DNA of 64,000 bases. Source: Guopingia tenuis. Lineage in GTDB: Bacteria > Bacillota > Clostridia > Christensenellales > Christensenellaceae. The DNA is taken from assembly GCF_014384805.1 (NCBI RefSeq), contig NZ_JACRSS010000002.1, positions 248,001-312,000 of the forward strand, in the 5' to 3' direction. The position numbers were made by a program, and so were the translations under genes. Below are positions 52,790 to 61,900 of this stretch, one piece after another. Below the pieces are notes generated by a model. That model made no database searches, was not told where the DNA came from, and was given only the letters and a program-made list of their open reading frames with translations. Every line of letters starts with the position of its first letter. Position 1 is the stretch's first letter.

Positions 52790-53350
52790 TTATTTCTTTT
52801 CCCGTTTGGGCCTTTTATGCAGCCGGAGGTCTATCTGCCGCATATCCGCTATGGCAGTAAACAGACGGACGGCGCAGGCTGCCTTTTCCTTGAGCGTCGG
52901 ACACGCAGCCGCCTGCGCGCAAAGCGCCTCCATTCCCCGCTCCAGGTCCGCAAGCGGGAGAAGAGCGGCGGCCGCGCAGAAAAAGGTCTTTTTTCGTCCA
53001 TCGTTATAGTTTGCCAGCAGTGTGTGCAGGATTTTCTCCTTTTTGGCAAGCTCGGCCTGGAACGCGGGAACTCCCATGTCTCTGGCCCGCGCAAGGTTTT
53101 GGAGCATGTGCCGGTGGGGCAGGAAGGAATCGAAACGCGCGGCCTCCCGGAGCCGTTCGCAGGGAAATTCCGCGCAGGAGAAGCAATATTCCATTTCGCC
53201 ATGTTCCCGGCTGCACCGGATGACGGCGCAGGGCTGGTGTCCCTCCCCGCCGCCGCAGCCCGGGCAATAGCCGCGAAGGTACATGGGACAGAAAATGCAG
53301 CAAAGGCCGCAGAGGGAAAAGGCAGGGTTTTGCCGCCGATAGTCTTTCAT
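52790..53350 (-). CDS. DUF3795-domain cysteine-rich protein
   Basis: 186 residues. The N-terminal half is rich in cysteine: CGLCCIFCP, CPGCGGGEGHQPC, RCSREHG and YCFSCAEFPCERL, the DUF3795 pattern, likely to bind zinc or an Fe-S cluster. The C-terminal half is helical. Function unknown. It follows the FakA-like fragment and ispE on the same strand and may be the last gene of that transcript. Confidence 0.85.
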   Translation of the reverse strand: MKDYRRQNPAFSLCGLCCIFCPMYLRGYCPGCGGGEGHQPCAVIRCSREHGEMEYCFSCAEFPCERLREAARFDSFLPHRHMLQNLARARDMGVPAFQAELAKKEKILHTLLANYNDGRKKTFFCAAAALLPLADLERGMEALCAQAAACPTLKEKAACAVRLFTAIADMRQIDLRLHKRPKREKK

Positions 53351-53452
53351 TTGCCGCCTGCCTTTCTTTGGAGCCGTGTGCCTGAAGGGCGCATAAACCC
53401 ATGCGGTTCGCCGGAACCTCGCGGCGTCTTTTGGAACCGGAGGGAAAGCGCG

Positions 53453-53704
53453 CTATCCCTGGAGCCCGTCTGCCTGCCGCTGCATGTTTTCAACGACGAC
53501 GTCGTAGATTTCGCCCAGCGATGCGGCATATTCCAATACCTTCCAGGGCGTGTTGGTATGAAAATGAATTTTGATCAGGCTTTCGCTGCCCACGGCCAGA
53601 AGGCAGTCGCCCTGGATGTTCTGCGTGATATAGTCGTGGATGGCGTCTTCCGAAAGCCCCTCGCCCTCGATCAGCAGCTGCGTGTCAAATTTGTATTCCA
53701 GCAT
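53453..53704 (-). CDS. Stand-alone FakA/YloV C-terminal-like domain protein
   Basis: 83 residues. EYKFDTQLLIEGEGLSEDAI, LLAVGSESLIKIHFHTNTPW and KVLEYAASLGEIYDVVVENM closely resemble the C-terminal domain of fatty acid kinase FakA (the ~550-residue DhaK-related protein), which there follows the DAK2 kinase and middle domains. The HFHTN motif (HVHTN in FakA) is intact. Here it is a complete small gene with its own start and upstream GGAG. No fakB is nearby. It follows ispE by 31 bases. Confidence 0.75.
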   Translation of the reverse strand: MLEYKFDTQLLIEGEGLSEDAIHDYITQNIQGDCLLAVGSESLIKIHFHTNTPWKVLEYAASLGEIYDVVVENMQRQADGLQG

Positions 53705-53735
53705 GATATACTCCTTTCATTGGGAAACGGCCCGG

Positions 53736-54593
53736 CTAAGAGAGGCGCAGGCCGCAGTCTTCATTTTTCGCAATATAGGAAAAGGCGCAGGCCGGCGCGC
53801 AGCGCCGGGCGGCCTCCGCTTCCTCTTGGGAAGAAAACAACCCGACGCAGGTGCTTCCGCTGCCCGTGAGGAAGGAAGCCGGGGCGGTATTCTGCAAAAA
53901 CCGTAGCAGTGCCGCGATTTCCGGGCAGAGGCTGGCGGCGGGATGCTGGAGGGAATTGAAAGTATGGCGGGAAAAAGCGGCAAGATCGCCGGTCTCCAGG
54001 GCGCGCATACATTCTTCCATGGCGTATGGTTCGGGCGCCAGACGGGCGTCGTAAGTCTGATAGGCGTCTTTCGTGCTGACGCCGCCCTCGGGTTTGAGGA
54101 GGAGATAGACGCCGGGGAGCTGGTTGCGAAGCGAGGTCAGTCTTTCGCCGATGCCCTGGGCCCGGCGGCATCCGCCCGTCAGGGAAAAGGGAACGTCCGC
54201 CCCGATGCCCGCCGCCAGAGCGAGAAGCCGCCGCTCGGAAAGGGGATAGCCATAGAGGCAGTTAAGCCCCCGCAGCATGGCCGCGCCGTCGGCGCTTCCG
54301 CCGCCCAGGCCGGCCGCCATGGGGATGCGTTTTTGGATATCCGCGTGCACCCCGCCTGCAATGCCTGTTTCCCGGAAAAAGCGCCGGGCGGCCTTGTGGG
54401 CGATGTTGGATTCCCCGAGGGGAACTTCGGGGTGACTGCATGTGAGCTGGATATCCCCGGCCCGGGAAAGGCGCAGGGTATCGTGAAGATCGATGGACTG
54501 CATAATCATGTCCAGATCATGGTATCCATCAACCCGGCTTCCAGTGATCTGTAAATATAGATTGAGCTTTGCATAGGCACGAATGGTGATCAT
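53736..54593 (-). CDS. ispE: 4-diphosphocytidyl-2-C-methyl-D-erythritol kinase
   Basis: 285 residues, GHMP kinase fold, MEP pathway of isoprenoid precursor synthesis. AYAKLNLYLQITGSRVDGYH opens the substrate domain; the ATP loop is PMAAGLGGGSADGAA; the C-terminal LTGSGSTCVGLF is the third GHMP motif. Start at 54593 has AAAGGAGG 8 bases upstream. First gene of a leftward group with the FakA-like and DUF3795 genes. Confidence 0.94.
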   Translation of the reverse strand: MITIRAYAKLNLYLQITGSRVDGYHDLDMIMQSIDLHDTLRLSRAGDIQLTCSHPEVPLGESNIAHKAARRFFRETGIAGGVHADIQKRIPMAAGLGGGSADGAAMLRGLNCLYGYPLSERRLLALAAGIGADVPFSLTGGCRRAQGIGERLTSLRNQLPGVYLLLKPEGGVSTKDAYQTYDARLAPEPYAMEECMRALETGDLAAFSRHTFNSLQHPAASLCPEIAALLRFLQNTAPASFLTGSGSTCVGLFSSQEEAEAARRCAPACAFSYIAKNEDCGLRLS

Positions 54594-55164
54594 ATACAAA
54601 GCCTCCTTTCCTGAAATATACGGCATGGGCGGAATGCAGGCGCACGGCCGCCGAAAGATATTCCGGGCGCACTATGGGCAGACGGGAATGAAAGAGAACT
54701 TTTCAGCCAGACTTGCCGCATCCGCCCGGCAAAGGAGGGATTATCCCGAGACCGTGTTTTCCTGCGCGGGAAAGATGCCCTTCTTGCCCATATTGTCATA
54801 GCCGTGCCCGCCCGGCAAGGGCTGTCTTTCCCATGCCCTTTTTCTGTGAGCTTACCCTCCGCCTAAACGGCCGCAGCCTATTTAAGCCAGTCACGCCTGC
54901 CCGACAAGGGCCGCCAATCCCCCGCGTTTCTAACGAGAAGATTATTAAGCGCCTGCCTCGGCATGAATTGCGCAGCTGTACAAACCCAGTCACGCCCGCC
55001 CGGCGAGGGCCATGTCTTTGCCGCGCATCGTGCGGCGATGGCAGCCGTCAATGAATGCTCAGGACGCGGGAACTTGTTTCCGAACCGTCCGTGCATTCAT
55101 TATACCATAAAACGAACAAAAAGGTTTTCGAATCAGCCATTTTTATGTTACCATAGGAGCAGAA
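54594..55164. other. 571-base intergenic region with degenerate direct repeats
   Basis: No supported gene. Three imperfect copies of a GCC(C/T)GCCCG(G/A)C(A/G)AGGGC core lie near 54807, 54896 and 54995, about 90-99 bases apart, two of them preceded by CAGTCACGCC. Open frames through here have biased composition and no good start. Promoters for ispE and the methyltransferase must lie here but none is clear. Confidence 0.5.
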
Positions 55165-56046
55165 ATGAGAGAAAGGCGGAAAACCATGTTCATTGCAGAC
55201 GGCTGGAAGGACTATCGGGTATTGGATACAGGAGACGGAATGAAGCTGGAAAGCTGGGCGGGGGTCACGCTGGCCCGGCCGGACCCCCAGGTAATCTGGG
55301 AAAAGCAGAGGCCCGAGCTTTGGAAAAAGGCGGCGGCCTCCTATGCCCGCAGCCATACCGGCGGCGGCCATTGGGATTTTTTCAGGGAGCTGCCCCAGCG
55401 TTGGACGGTTTCCTATGGGGATCTCTCCTTTTATGTCCGCCCCACGGGATTCAAGCATACCGGCCTGTTTCCCGAGCAGTCGGCAAACTGGGACTTTATG
55501 GCGGAGAAGATCCGCCGGGCGGGGAGAGAAGGCCGGGTTCTCAATCTGTTTGCCTACACCGGCGGGGCTACGCTGGTCTGCGCGGCGGCTGGGGCGAGCG
55601 TAACCCATGTGGACGCGGCCAAGAGCATGGTGGCATGGGCCAAGGAAAACGCCGCCCTCTCCGGCCTTTCCGGCCGGCCGATCCGGTATATCGTGGACGA
55701 CTGCATGAAATTCGTCCTGCGGGAACAGCGCCGGGGCCGGACGTATGACGGCATACTGATGGACCCGCCCAGCTATGGACGCGGCGCAGGCGGGCAGGTT
55801 TGGAAGGTGGAGGAGGATCTCTGCGGCCTGGTTGCAGAGGCGGCCAAGCTGCTCTCGGACCATCCGCTGTTTTTCATCATCAATTCCTATACCACCGGCC
55901 TTTCGGCAGTGGTGACGGAAAACCTGCTGAATGCCTGCGTGACCAGCCGTTATGGCGGGCATGTGGAGGCGGACAATCTGGTGCTGCCTGTGGAGGGACA
56001 GGCCCTTTGGCTGCCCTGCGGGACGACGGCGAGGTGGCAGCCATGA
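55165..56046 (+). CDS. Class I SAM-dependent rRNA methyltransferase (RlmI/RlmK-like)
   Basis: 293 residues. The Rossmann core shows motif I as VLNLFAYTGGATLVCAAAGA, then VTHVDAAKSMVAWAKENA and the catalytic-region motif MDPPSYGRG. FKHTGLFPEQSANWDFM is typical of the RlmI-like 23S cytosine-5 methyltransferase group without a PUA domain. Target base unknown. ATG at 55165 after AGGAG; ATG at 55186 is a possible alternative. Overlaps the RluA-like gene by 4 bases. Confidence 0.87.
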   Translation: MRERRKTMFIADGWKDYRVLDTGDGMKLESWAGVTLARPDPQVIWEKQRPELWKKAAASYARSHTGGGHWDFFRELPQRWTVSYGDLSFYVRPTGFKHTGLFPEQSANWDFMAEKIRRAGREGRVLNLFAYTGGATLVCAAAGASVTHVDAAKSMVAWAKENAALSGLSGRPIRYIVDDCMKFVLREQRRGRTYDGILMDPPSYGRGAGGQVWKVEEDLCGLVAEAAKLLSDHPLFFIINSYTTGLSAVVTENLLNACVTSRYGGHVEADNLVLPVEGQALWLPCGTTARWQP

Positions 56047-56711
56047 CGCCGCCCATCCTCTATGAGGACAATCATCTGCTGGCGGCCATAAAGCCTCATA
56101 TGGTGCCCTCCCAGGCAGACGCGTCGGGCGACCCGGATATGCTCACGCTTTTGAAAGCCTATATCAAGGAAAAATACCAAAAGCCGGGGGAGGTCTATCT
56201 GGGCCTGGTGCACCGGCTGGACCGGCCGGCCGGCGGCGTTATGGTGTTTGCACGGACCTCCAAGGCCGCGGCCCGGCTGGCGGCGCAGATGCAGGAGGGG
56301 CGCTTTCAAAAGACATACCTGGCGGTGGTCACGGGCAACCCGCCCCCGGCGGGCGATTGGGAGGACAATCTTTTGAAGGATGAAAAGAGCAATACCGTGC
56401 GTGTAGTGCCGCCGGGAAAAGGCAAAAGGGCGCATTTGGCCTTCCGGGTATTGGGCCGGCGGGAAGGAATGGCTCTTTGCCGGATCCGGCTGTTCACCGG
56501 GCGGCCGCACCAGATCCGCGTGCAGTTTGCTTCCCGGGGCTTTGCCCTCTATGGAGACGCCCGCTATGGCAGGGGAGAGGGGGAGCATCTGGCTCTGTTT
56601 TCGCAGAAAATCGAGCTGGAACATCCCACAAAAAAAATCCCCCTGGTATTTTCAAAAATACCCGAGGGAGAACCCTTTTCCATATTTGCCCGGGAACTTG
56701 CCCGCTTATGA
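56043..56711 (+). CDS. RluA-family pseudouridine synthase
   Basis: 222 residues from an ATGA overlap with the methyltransferase. It lacks an S4 domain and is shorter than RluD. ILYEDNHLLAAIKPHMVPSQ, the catalytic HRLDRPAGGVMVFART (Asp) and CRIRLFTGRPHQIRVQFAS are the RluA motifs. Pairing with a methyltransferase suggests RNA modification in concert. Its last codons overlap the convergent sugar transferase by 6 bases and host that gene's terminator. Confidence 0.92.
   Translation: MTPPILYEDNHLLAAIKPHMVPSQADASGDPDMLTLLKAYIKEKYQKPGEVYLGLVHRLDRPAGGVMVFARTSKAAARLAAQMQEGRFQKTYLAVVTGNPPPAGDWEDNLLKDEKSNTVRVVPPGKGKRAHLAFRVLGRREGMALCRIRLFTGRPHQIRVQFASRGFALYGDARYGRGEGEHLALFSQKIELEHPTKKIPLVFSKIPEGEPFSIFARELARL
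56630..56668 (-). terminator. Sugar transferase terminator inside the RluA-like gene
   Basis: On the minus strand a hairpin with GGTATTTT/AAAATACC at its core, flanked by CCCT/AGGG pairs, precedes an eight-T run (56637-56630). It lies within the last 30 codons of the convergent gene. Confidence 0.7.
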
Positions 56712-57395
56712 CGCGCCCTCGTGATCGGCGATTTTGAAGATGGTTTTCCAGAGGATCTTGATATCCAGCCAGGCCGACATCTTCTCGATATATTCCAAAT
56801 CCTTTTCCATGCGCTCTTCCAGGTTCAGGTTATTCCGTCCGCTGATCTGGGCCAGGCCGGTCAGCCCGGGCTTGACGGTCAGGCGGATGAGGTGTTCCTT
56901 TTTGAGCATTTTCGTCTCTTCGGGAATAAAGGGGCGGGGGCCGATGAAGCTCATGGTGCCCGCCAGCACGCAGAAGAGCTGGGGAAGCTCATCGATGCTG
57001 TAACGCCGCAGGAACCGGCCCACCCGGGTCACCCGGGGATCGTCCTCATGCTGGATGAAGGGGCTGTCCTCATTTTTGAAAAAGGAGGGGTCGGCCTGTT
57101 TTTCGGCATCCTTATACATGGTCCGGAGCTTATAGATCTTGAAAAGATGGCCCCGCTGGCCCACGCGGATCTGGCTGAAAAAGATGGGGCCGGGGGAATC
57201 CAGCTTGATGGCAATGGCCACAAAGGGAAAAAGAAGGGCAAAGAAAATCAGCGCCACAAAAGAGCAGAAAATATCCGCCGAGCGTTTAAAAAATGGATAA
57301 TAGAGCCGTTTGCGAAACGTGCTCTTTTTTTGATTTTCCAGTTGTTTAAGTTCCCGGCGGGTTGCGTCGTCGAGAATGCAGCCGTATTTTGACAT
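56706..57395 (-). CDS. Bacterial sugar transferase (undecaprenyl-phosphate phosphoglycosyl transferase)
   Basis: 229 residues. One membrane anchor (FCSFVALIFFALLFPFVAIA) preceded by KRSADI, then the PF02397 catalytic domain: DSPGPIFFSQIRVGQRG, YKLRTM, RVTRVGRFLRRYSIDELPQL and GPRPFIPEE, ending with TVKPGLTGLAQISGRN. It loads the first sugar phosphate of a glycan onto the lipid carrier, possibly for the exporter at 51105-52733. ATG at 57395 has a weak site but fits the domain; perfect promoter upstream. Confidence 0.92.
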   Translation of the reverse strand: MSKYGCILDDATRRELKQLENQKKSTFRKRLYYPFFKRSADIFCSFVALIFFALLFPFVAIAIKLDSPGPIFFSQIRVGQRGHLFKIYKLRTMYKDAEKQADPSFFKNEDSPFIQHEDDPRVTRVGRFLRRYSIDELPQLFCVLAGTMSFIGPRPFIPEETKMLKKEHLIRLTVKPGLTGLAQISGRNNLNLEERMEKDLEYIEKMSAWLDIKILWKTIFKIADHEGAS

Positions 57396-57429
57396 TCTAC
57401 ACCCGATTCTAAATCCTAACGTAGTAGAA

Positions 57430-57458
57430 TATATTATAGGGGCTGTGCGTGCGTTTGT
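57430..57458 (-). promoter_or_regulatory. Perfect consensus promoter of the sugar transferase
   Basis: Minus-strand TTGACA (57458-57453), 17 bases, TATAAT (57435-57430), 35 bases upstream of the start codon. Confidence 0.9.
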
Positions 57459-57623
57459 CAAAGAAACTTTGTTTTTTGGATACATTCCCCCAAATTTTTG
57501 GAAAATGGAGGTTAAATTTTTGAAAAACCGCGTTTTAACCGCGAAAACCAGGGTATACTATAAATTGGAAGGACGAAAGAGAAACGGGGAAACGGCCGGG
57601 AGCGTGCGCAGGAAGTTTTCCTG

Positions 57624-57659
57624 TTGACAATAGATCGAGGTGTATGATACCATCATACA
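57624..57659 (+). promoter_or_regulatory. Promoter with overlapping palindromic operator
   Basis: TTGACA at 57624-57629, then an 18-base spacer and TACCAT at 57648-57653. TGTATGAT (57641-57648), ACC, ATCATACA (57652-57659) is a perfect 8-bp inverted repeat covering the -10, the layout of a repressor site. Confidence 0.6.
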
Positions 57660-57724
57660 TAAGGCGGAGGAAATCTCTGCCGGCTCGCCCACACACAACT
57701 AAAAAATGTAAGGAGGGTACTAGA

Positions 57725-57958
57725 GTGAAAATCAAAAACATTACGAATCCGCAGAAATTCTTTGAAATGCTGAACAGCTGCAAGGGTACGGTGGAGCTTG
57801 TTACATCCGAAGGAGACCGGCTCAATCTGAAGAGCAAACTCTGCCAGTATATCACGCTGACGCAGATGTTTAAGGATGCAACCATCGATGAAGTGGAACT
57901 GATTGTGTCCGAACCCGAGGATATGGTGAAGCTGCTGGATTATCTGGTCAGAGCGTAA
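57725..57958 (+). CDS. Small conserved clostridial protein
   Basis: 77 residues, GTG start at 57725 with GGAGG 8 bases upstream. KIKNITNPQKFFEMLNSCKG, VELVTSEGDRLNLKSKLCQY and VSEPEDMVKLLDYLV match a small protein common in Clostridia that is sometimes mislabelled as a polymerase. Function is unknown. The gene has its own promoter with an operator-like palindrome and its own terminator, so it is regulated separately. Confidence 0.8.
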   Translation: MKIKNITNPQKFFEMLNSCKGTVELVTSEGDRLNLKSKLCQYITLTQMFKDATIDEVELIVSEPEDMVKLLDYLVRA

Positions 57959-57980
57959 CACCGACTCGAAAGGCAAGCAA

Positions 57981-58009
57981 GGCCGATGCCGATGGGCAGC
58001 GGTCTTTTT
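57981..58009 (+). terminator. Intrinsic terminator
   Basis: GGCCGATGCC, loop GATG, GGCAGCGGTC (one mismatch, one GU), then five T residues. Confidence 0.8.
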
Positions 58010-58156
58010 GTTTATATGGAATCCGAAAAATGCCAGGGAACCCCGAGGGCTTATGTCTGCCTGCGCATATTAAGGGAAACGCGGGAAGCATGGACGGCAA
58101 ACCCCGGTTTGGCCCGCGGGGAATGGAGGGATAACAAATGAAAAGAGGCGATAGAA

Positions 58157-58825
58157 TTGCTGGATATACCCGGTATTTTTCAAAATAAAGCGCTGATTCC
58201 TGAACAAGCCCTGGAATTTGGGTTTGTGGAGGAGAATGAGACTTATATACGAACGAGCAAAATTCTGAATGGTCAGTTCTATTTGACTATCCGTCTCAGG
58301 AACAGCGGGCTCCCGGATGCCCGGGTATTTGACGCAGAGAGCGGGGAGGAATACGTCCTTATTCATCTGGCAGAGGCGGCGGGCGCTTTTGTCGGCATGG
58401 TGGCGGAAGCCTGCGAGCGGGAGCTTCAAGAAGTTGCCGCGCACTGCTTTGAAACGCGGGTGTTTCAAAGCCGGCAGGCACAGGAGATCATTGCCTATGC
58501 CCAGACGCGTTATGGAGACAGCCCGGAATTTCTCTGGAAGAAATTTCCGAACAATGCGGTTTTCCGCCGGGCGGATACGGGAAAATGGTATGGCGCGATC
58601 CTGACGGCTTCCCATGCAAAGCTCGGACTGGCCGGAGACGGAACAGCAGAGATTCTGGATCTGCGCGCGGCGCCGGAAGATGTCGCCCGGCTGACGGCCG
58701 GAGGAAAGTATTTGCCTGGCTATCATATGAATAAAAAACACTGGATCACGGTCTGCCTGGACGGCAGGATTTCCCTGGAGGAAATCTGCGCCCGGATGGA
58801 GAAAAGCTATATTTTGGCAAAATAA
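58157..58825 (+). CDS. MmcQ/YjbR family DNA-binding-like protein
   Basis: 222 residues. The C-terminal half has the MmcQ/YjbR pattern: FLWKKFPNNAVFRRADTGKWYG, ILDLRAAPE and PGYHMNKKHWITVCLDG. The N-terminal hundred residues are an extension found in many clostridial members. The fold is CyaY-like and the DNA-binding role is proposed from structure only. The likely start is TTG at 58157, with GAGG 8 bases upstream; no ATG in frame gives a better fit. Confidence 0.82.
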   Translation: MLDIPGIFQNKALIPEQALEFGFVEENETYIRTSKILNGQFYLTIRLRNSGLPDARVFDAESGEEYVLIHLAEAAGAFVGMVAEACERELQEVAAHCFETRVFQSRQAQEIIAYAQTRYGDSPEFLWKKFPNNAVFRRADTGKWYGAILTASHAKLGLAGDGTAEILDLRAAPEDVARLTAGGKYLPGYHMNKKHWITVCLDGRISLEEICARMEKSYILAK

Positions 58826-58947
58826 CGCAAAGGCCGCGCGTTGACAGCATGAAGGATGGGAATCCCTTTTTGGCGGAAAGCACGCACTGTTCTTTCCGCC
58901 GTTTTTTTGGTATCATAAAAATAAGAGAAAGACAAGCGGAGGCAGCG

Positions 58948-61900
58948 ATGGAGATATTCTTCGGCGGCGACCGGGAAACGCTGGAAAAGAAATTTTTTGC
59001 CATGGCGGCGCAGTGCCTGGCGGACGAGGCGCGGGAAACCGTGATCCTGGTTCCGGCTCAGGCGTCCTTTCTTGTGGAATCGCAGCTCATGAAGCGGTGC
59101 CATGTGGCGGGCTTTTTACAGCTGGAGGTATTGAGTTTTGAAAAGCTCACCGAGAGGCTGCTTTCCCGCTGCGGCGGCCGGGCGATTCCGGCGCTGGATA
59201 AGGCGGGCCTGTGCATGCTGGCCAAGGAGGCCCTCAACGCAAAGCGGGAGGAGATGCGCGTTCTCGACGGCAAAAAGGACGGGGAGCTGCATGTAAAGGT
59301 GGCCGAGCTGGTGAGCGCCATGAAGATGGAAAACATATCGCCGGAGGACCTTGCCGGGCTGGCCAAGGGGCACCCCAGCGAGGCAAAGCTCCTGGATATT
59401 GCCCTTCTCTATCGGGAGATGCAGGACCGCGCCGGAGCGGAGATGATGGATGCGCGGGATTTGGAGGCCTATGCCGCCGCTCTCATCGAAAAAGGGGGAT
59501 ATTTTGCGGGCAAAACTGTGCTGGTGCACGGTTTCGACCTGTTTCCCGAGCGGCGCATGCAGACGCTGGTACATATCGCCCGGGCGGCGGAGGACATGCG
59601 GATAACCTTTGAAGCCGAGGAGGAAAACCCGGTTTTTGAGAAACAGAACGCCAACCGGAGGAAGCTGGCCCGCCTGATGGAGGCGGCGGGCATCCGCGTC
59701 CGGGAGACGGCGCTGCCCCAGGATGCCGGGCTGCCCGGGGAGATCGTCCATGTGATGGAAAACCTCTATGCCTATCCCTACCGGCAATGGAAGAAAGAGC
59801 CGGAAAATATCGAGATTGTGGAGGCCGGGGATAAACAGGGCGAAGTGGAGTATATCGCCGGGCGGATTCTCGAGCTGGCCTGCCGGCAGGGGCTGCGCAT
59901 GCGGGATATGGAGGTGCTGGCGGGGAATCCCGCCGCCTATTCCGCCCCTGTCCGCGATATTTTCGCAAAGGCGGGAATTCCCTTCTTTATGGAGGAGAAA
60001 CGCCCGCTTCTGGATAACGCCCTGGCCCGGTTCCTGCTTTCGGCGGTGGATCTTTTCAAGGGTAAACAGTGGCGGATGTTTGATGCGCTCCGGCATCTGA
60101 AGGCCGGGTTCCTCCCGCTTTCCCAGGCCGAGACAGACAGGCTCTGCGCCTATATCCGGGAATACGGCATCCGGGGCAGCATGCTGAAAAAGCCGCTTGC
60201 CAAAGCCCCGGAAGAAATTGAGGAGCTGCGTTCCCGGGCCTTTTCGCCCCTGCTGGAGACAGAAGAGCAATGGAGGGCGGGCGGCGAGATCGCCGGGCTT
60301 CTGCTTCAATATATGGAAAACCTGGGGGTTCGCGAGACGCTGGAAAAGCAGGCCGGGGAAACCGAGGCAGCGGGTTTTGCCCCCGAGGCCCGCTATCTCT
60401 CGCGGGTTTATGAAAAAACCTGCGAGCTTTTGGAACAGACGGCTCTGTTCACCCGTTCCATGGATATGGCGGATTTCGGCGATATCCTGGAATCCGGCCT
60501 GGTGGGAAGCGAGATTGCGGTAGTGCCGCCCCGGGTTGACGAAGTGGTTGTGGGGGATATTGCCCACAGCATCTTTCCCCGCAAAAAAGTGGTATTCGTG
60601 CTGGGGGCCAACGACGGCGCCCTGCCGGCGGCGGGAAGCAGCGGCGGGCTTATCAACGACTATGAGATGGAAAAGCTCAAGGAAAACCAGCCGAATTTTC
60701 CGGACAAGCTTTCCTTTGACGACCAGAAATCCCATATCCGCCGGGCGCTCTATAGCGGGGAAAAGCTGGTCATGTGCTATAACAAGGCCGACGGCATGCC
60801 CTCGCATCTGGTGCATCGGCTGTTTCGGCTGTTCCCGGAACTGAAGCTGCATTCCGCGGGAGAGGCTTCACCCTACACGGCGGCAGCGGGAATGGAGAGC
60901 CTGGCGGAGGAGCTGCGCCGCCGGAGCGAGGGAGAGAAGATGGAAGGGAGCCTGATCCCGGCCTATATCAAAGAGAACCGGGGGATGCTCCTGGATCTTC
61001 TGCCCTGGGTTGGCTATGAGAACCGCCCGGCCCAGCTGGGCAAAGGCGTGGCGGCGGGGCTGTATGGCGCCCGCAAGGCCAGCGTATCCTCCATTGAGGA
61101 TTTTTACCGCTGCCCCTATAAGCACTTTCTGGATTATGGGATCCGCCCCGCCGAGCTTCGGGAATATGAAGAAGATGTGCAGGAGGCGGGGCTGTATGTT
61201 CACGACCTGATGGATAAATTTGCCCGGAACCTGGCCAAAAACCATCTGGATTGGGCGGAGGTGGATGATGCGCAGCTGAAGAACATCATCGACGCCACCG
61301 CCGAAGAACAGAGGGAGAGCCATAACCGGGGCGTGTTTACAAAGAAACGCTATGCCTTCACGGAAAAGCGCCTGCGGGAGGAGGCCGTCATGGCGGCCAA
61401 GGCCGTCCGCAGCCAGCTCCATGGAACCGGCGTGAAAATCATCGCCAGCGAAAAGGGCTTTGGTTTCCGGGACGGCATGCTCCTGAAAACGCCGGGGGGG
61501 ACCATCTCCCTGCGGGGAAAGATCGACCGGGTAGACGCCGCCAAAATCGACGGCAAGACGTATCTGCGGGTGGTGGACTACAAGACCGGACACAAAAAAT
61601 TCACGCCGGCCGACGCCTTCTATGGCCTCAATATCCAGCTTTTGGTCTATTTAATGGCGGTGGAGAGCTGGTGCCGCACGCAGGGAAGTGCGGCCATTCC
61701 GGCGGGCGGCTTCTATTTTTCCATCGACCTGCCCTATATTGAGCCGGACCAGACCGAGGAGGACCGTTTCTACCTTTTCCGGATGAACGGCTTTCTGCTT
61801 TCCGAGGCGGCCGTGGCCGTGGGAATGGACCCGGCCCGGGAGGGCTCGCTGCGCAGCATGAATGCACGGCTGGGCACGGATAAGGAATCGGGAGAACTGA

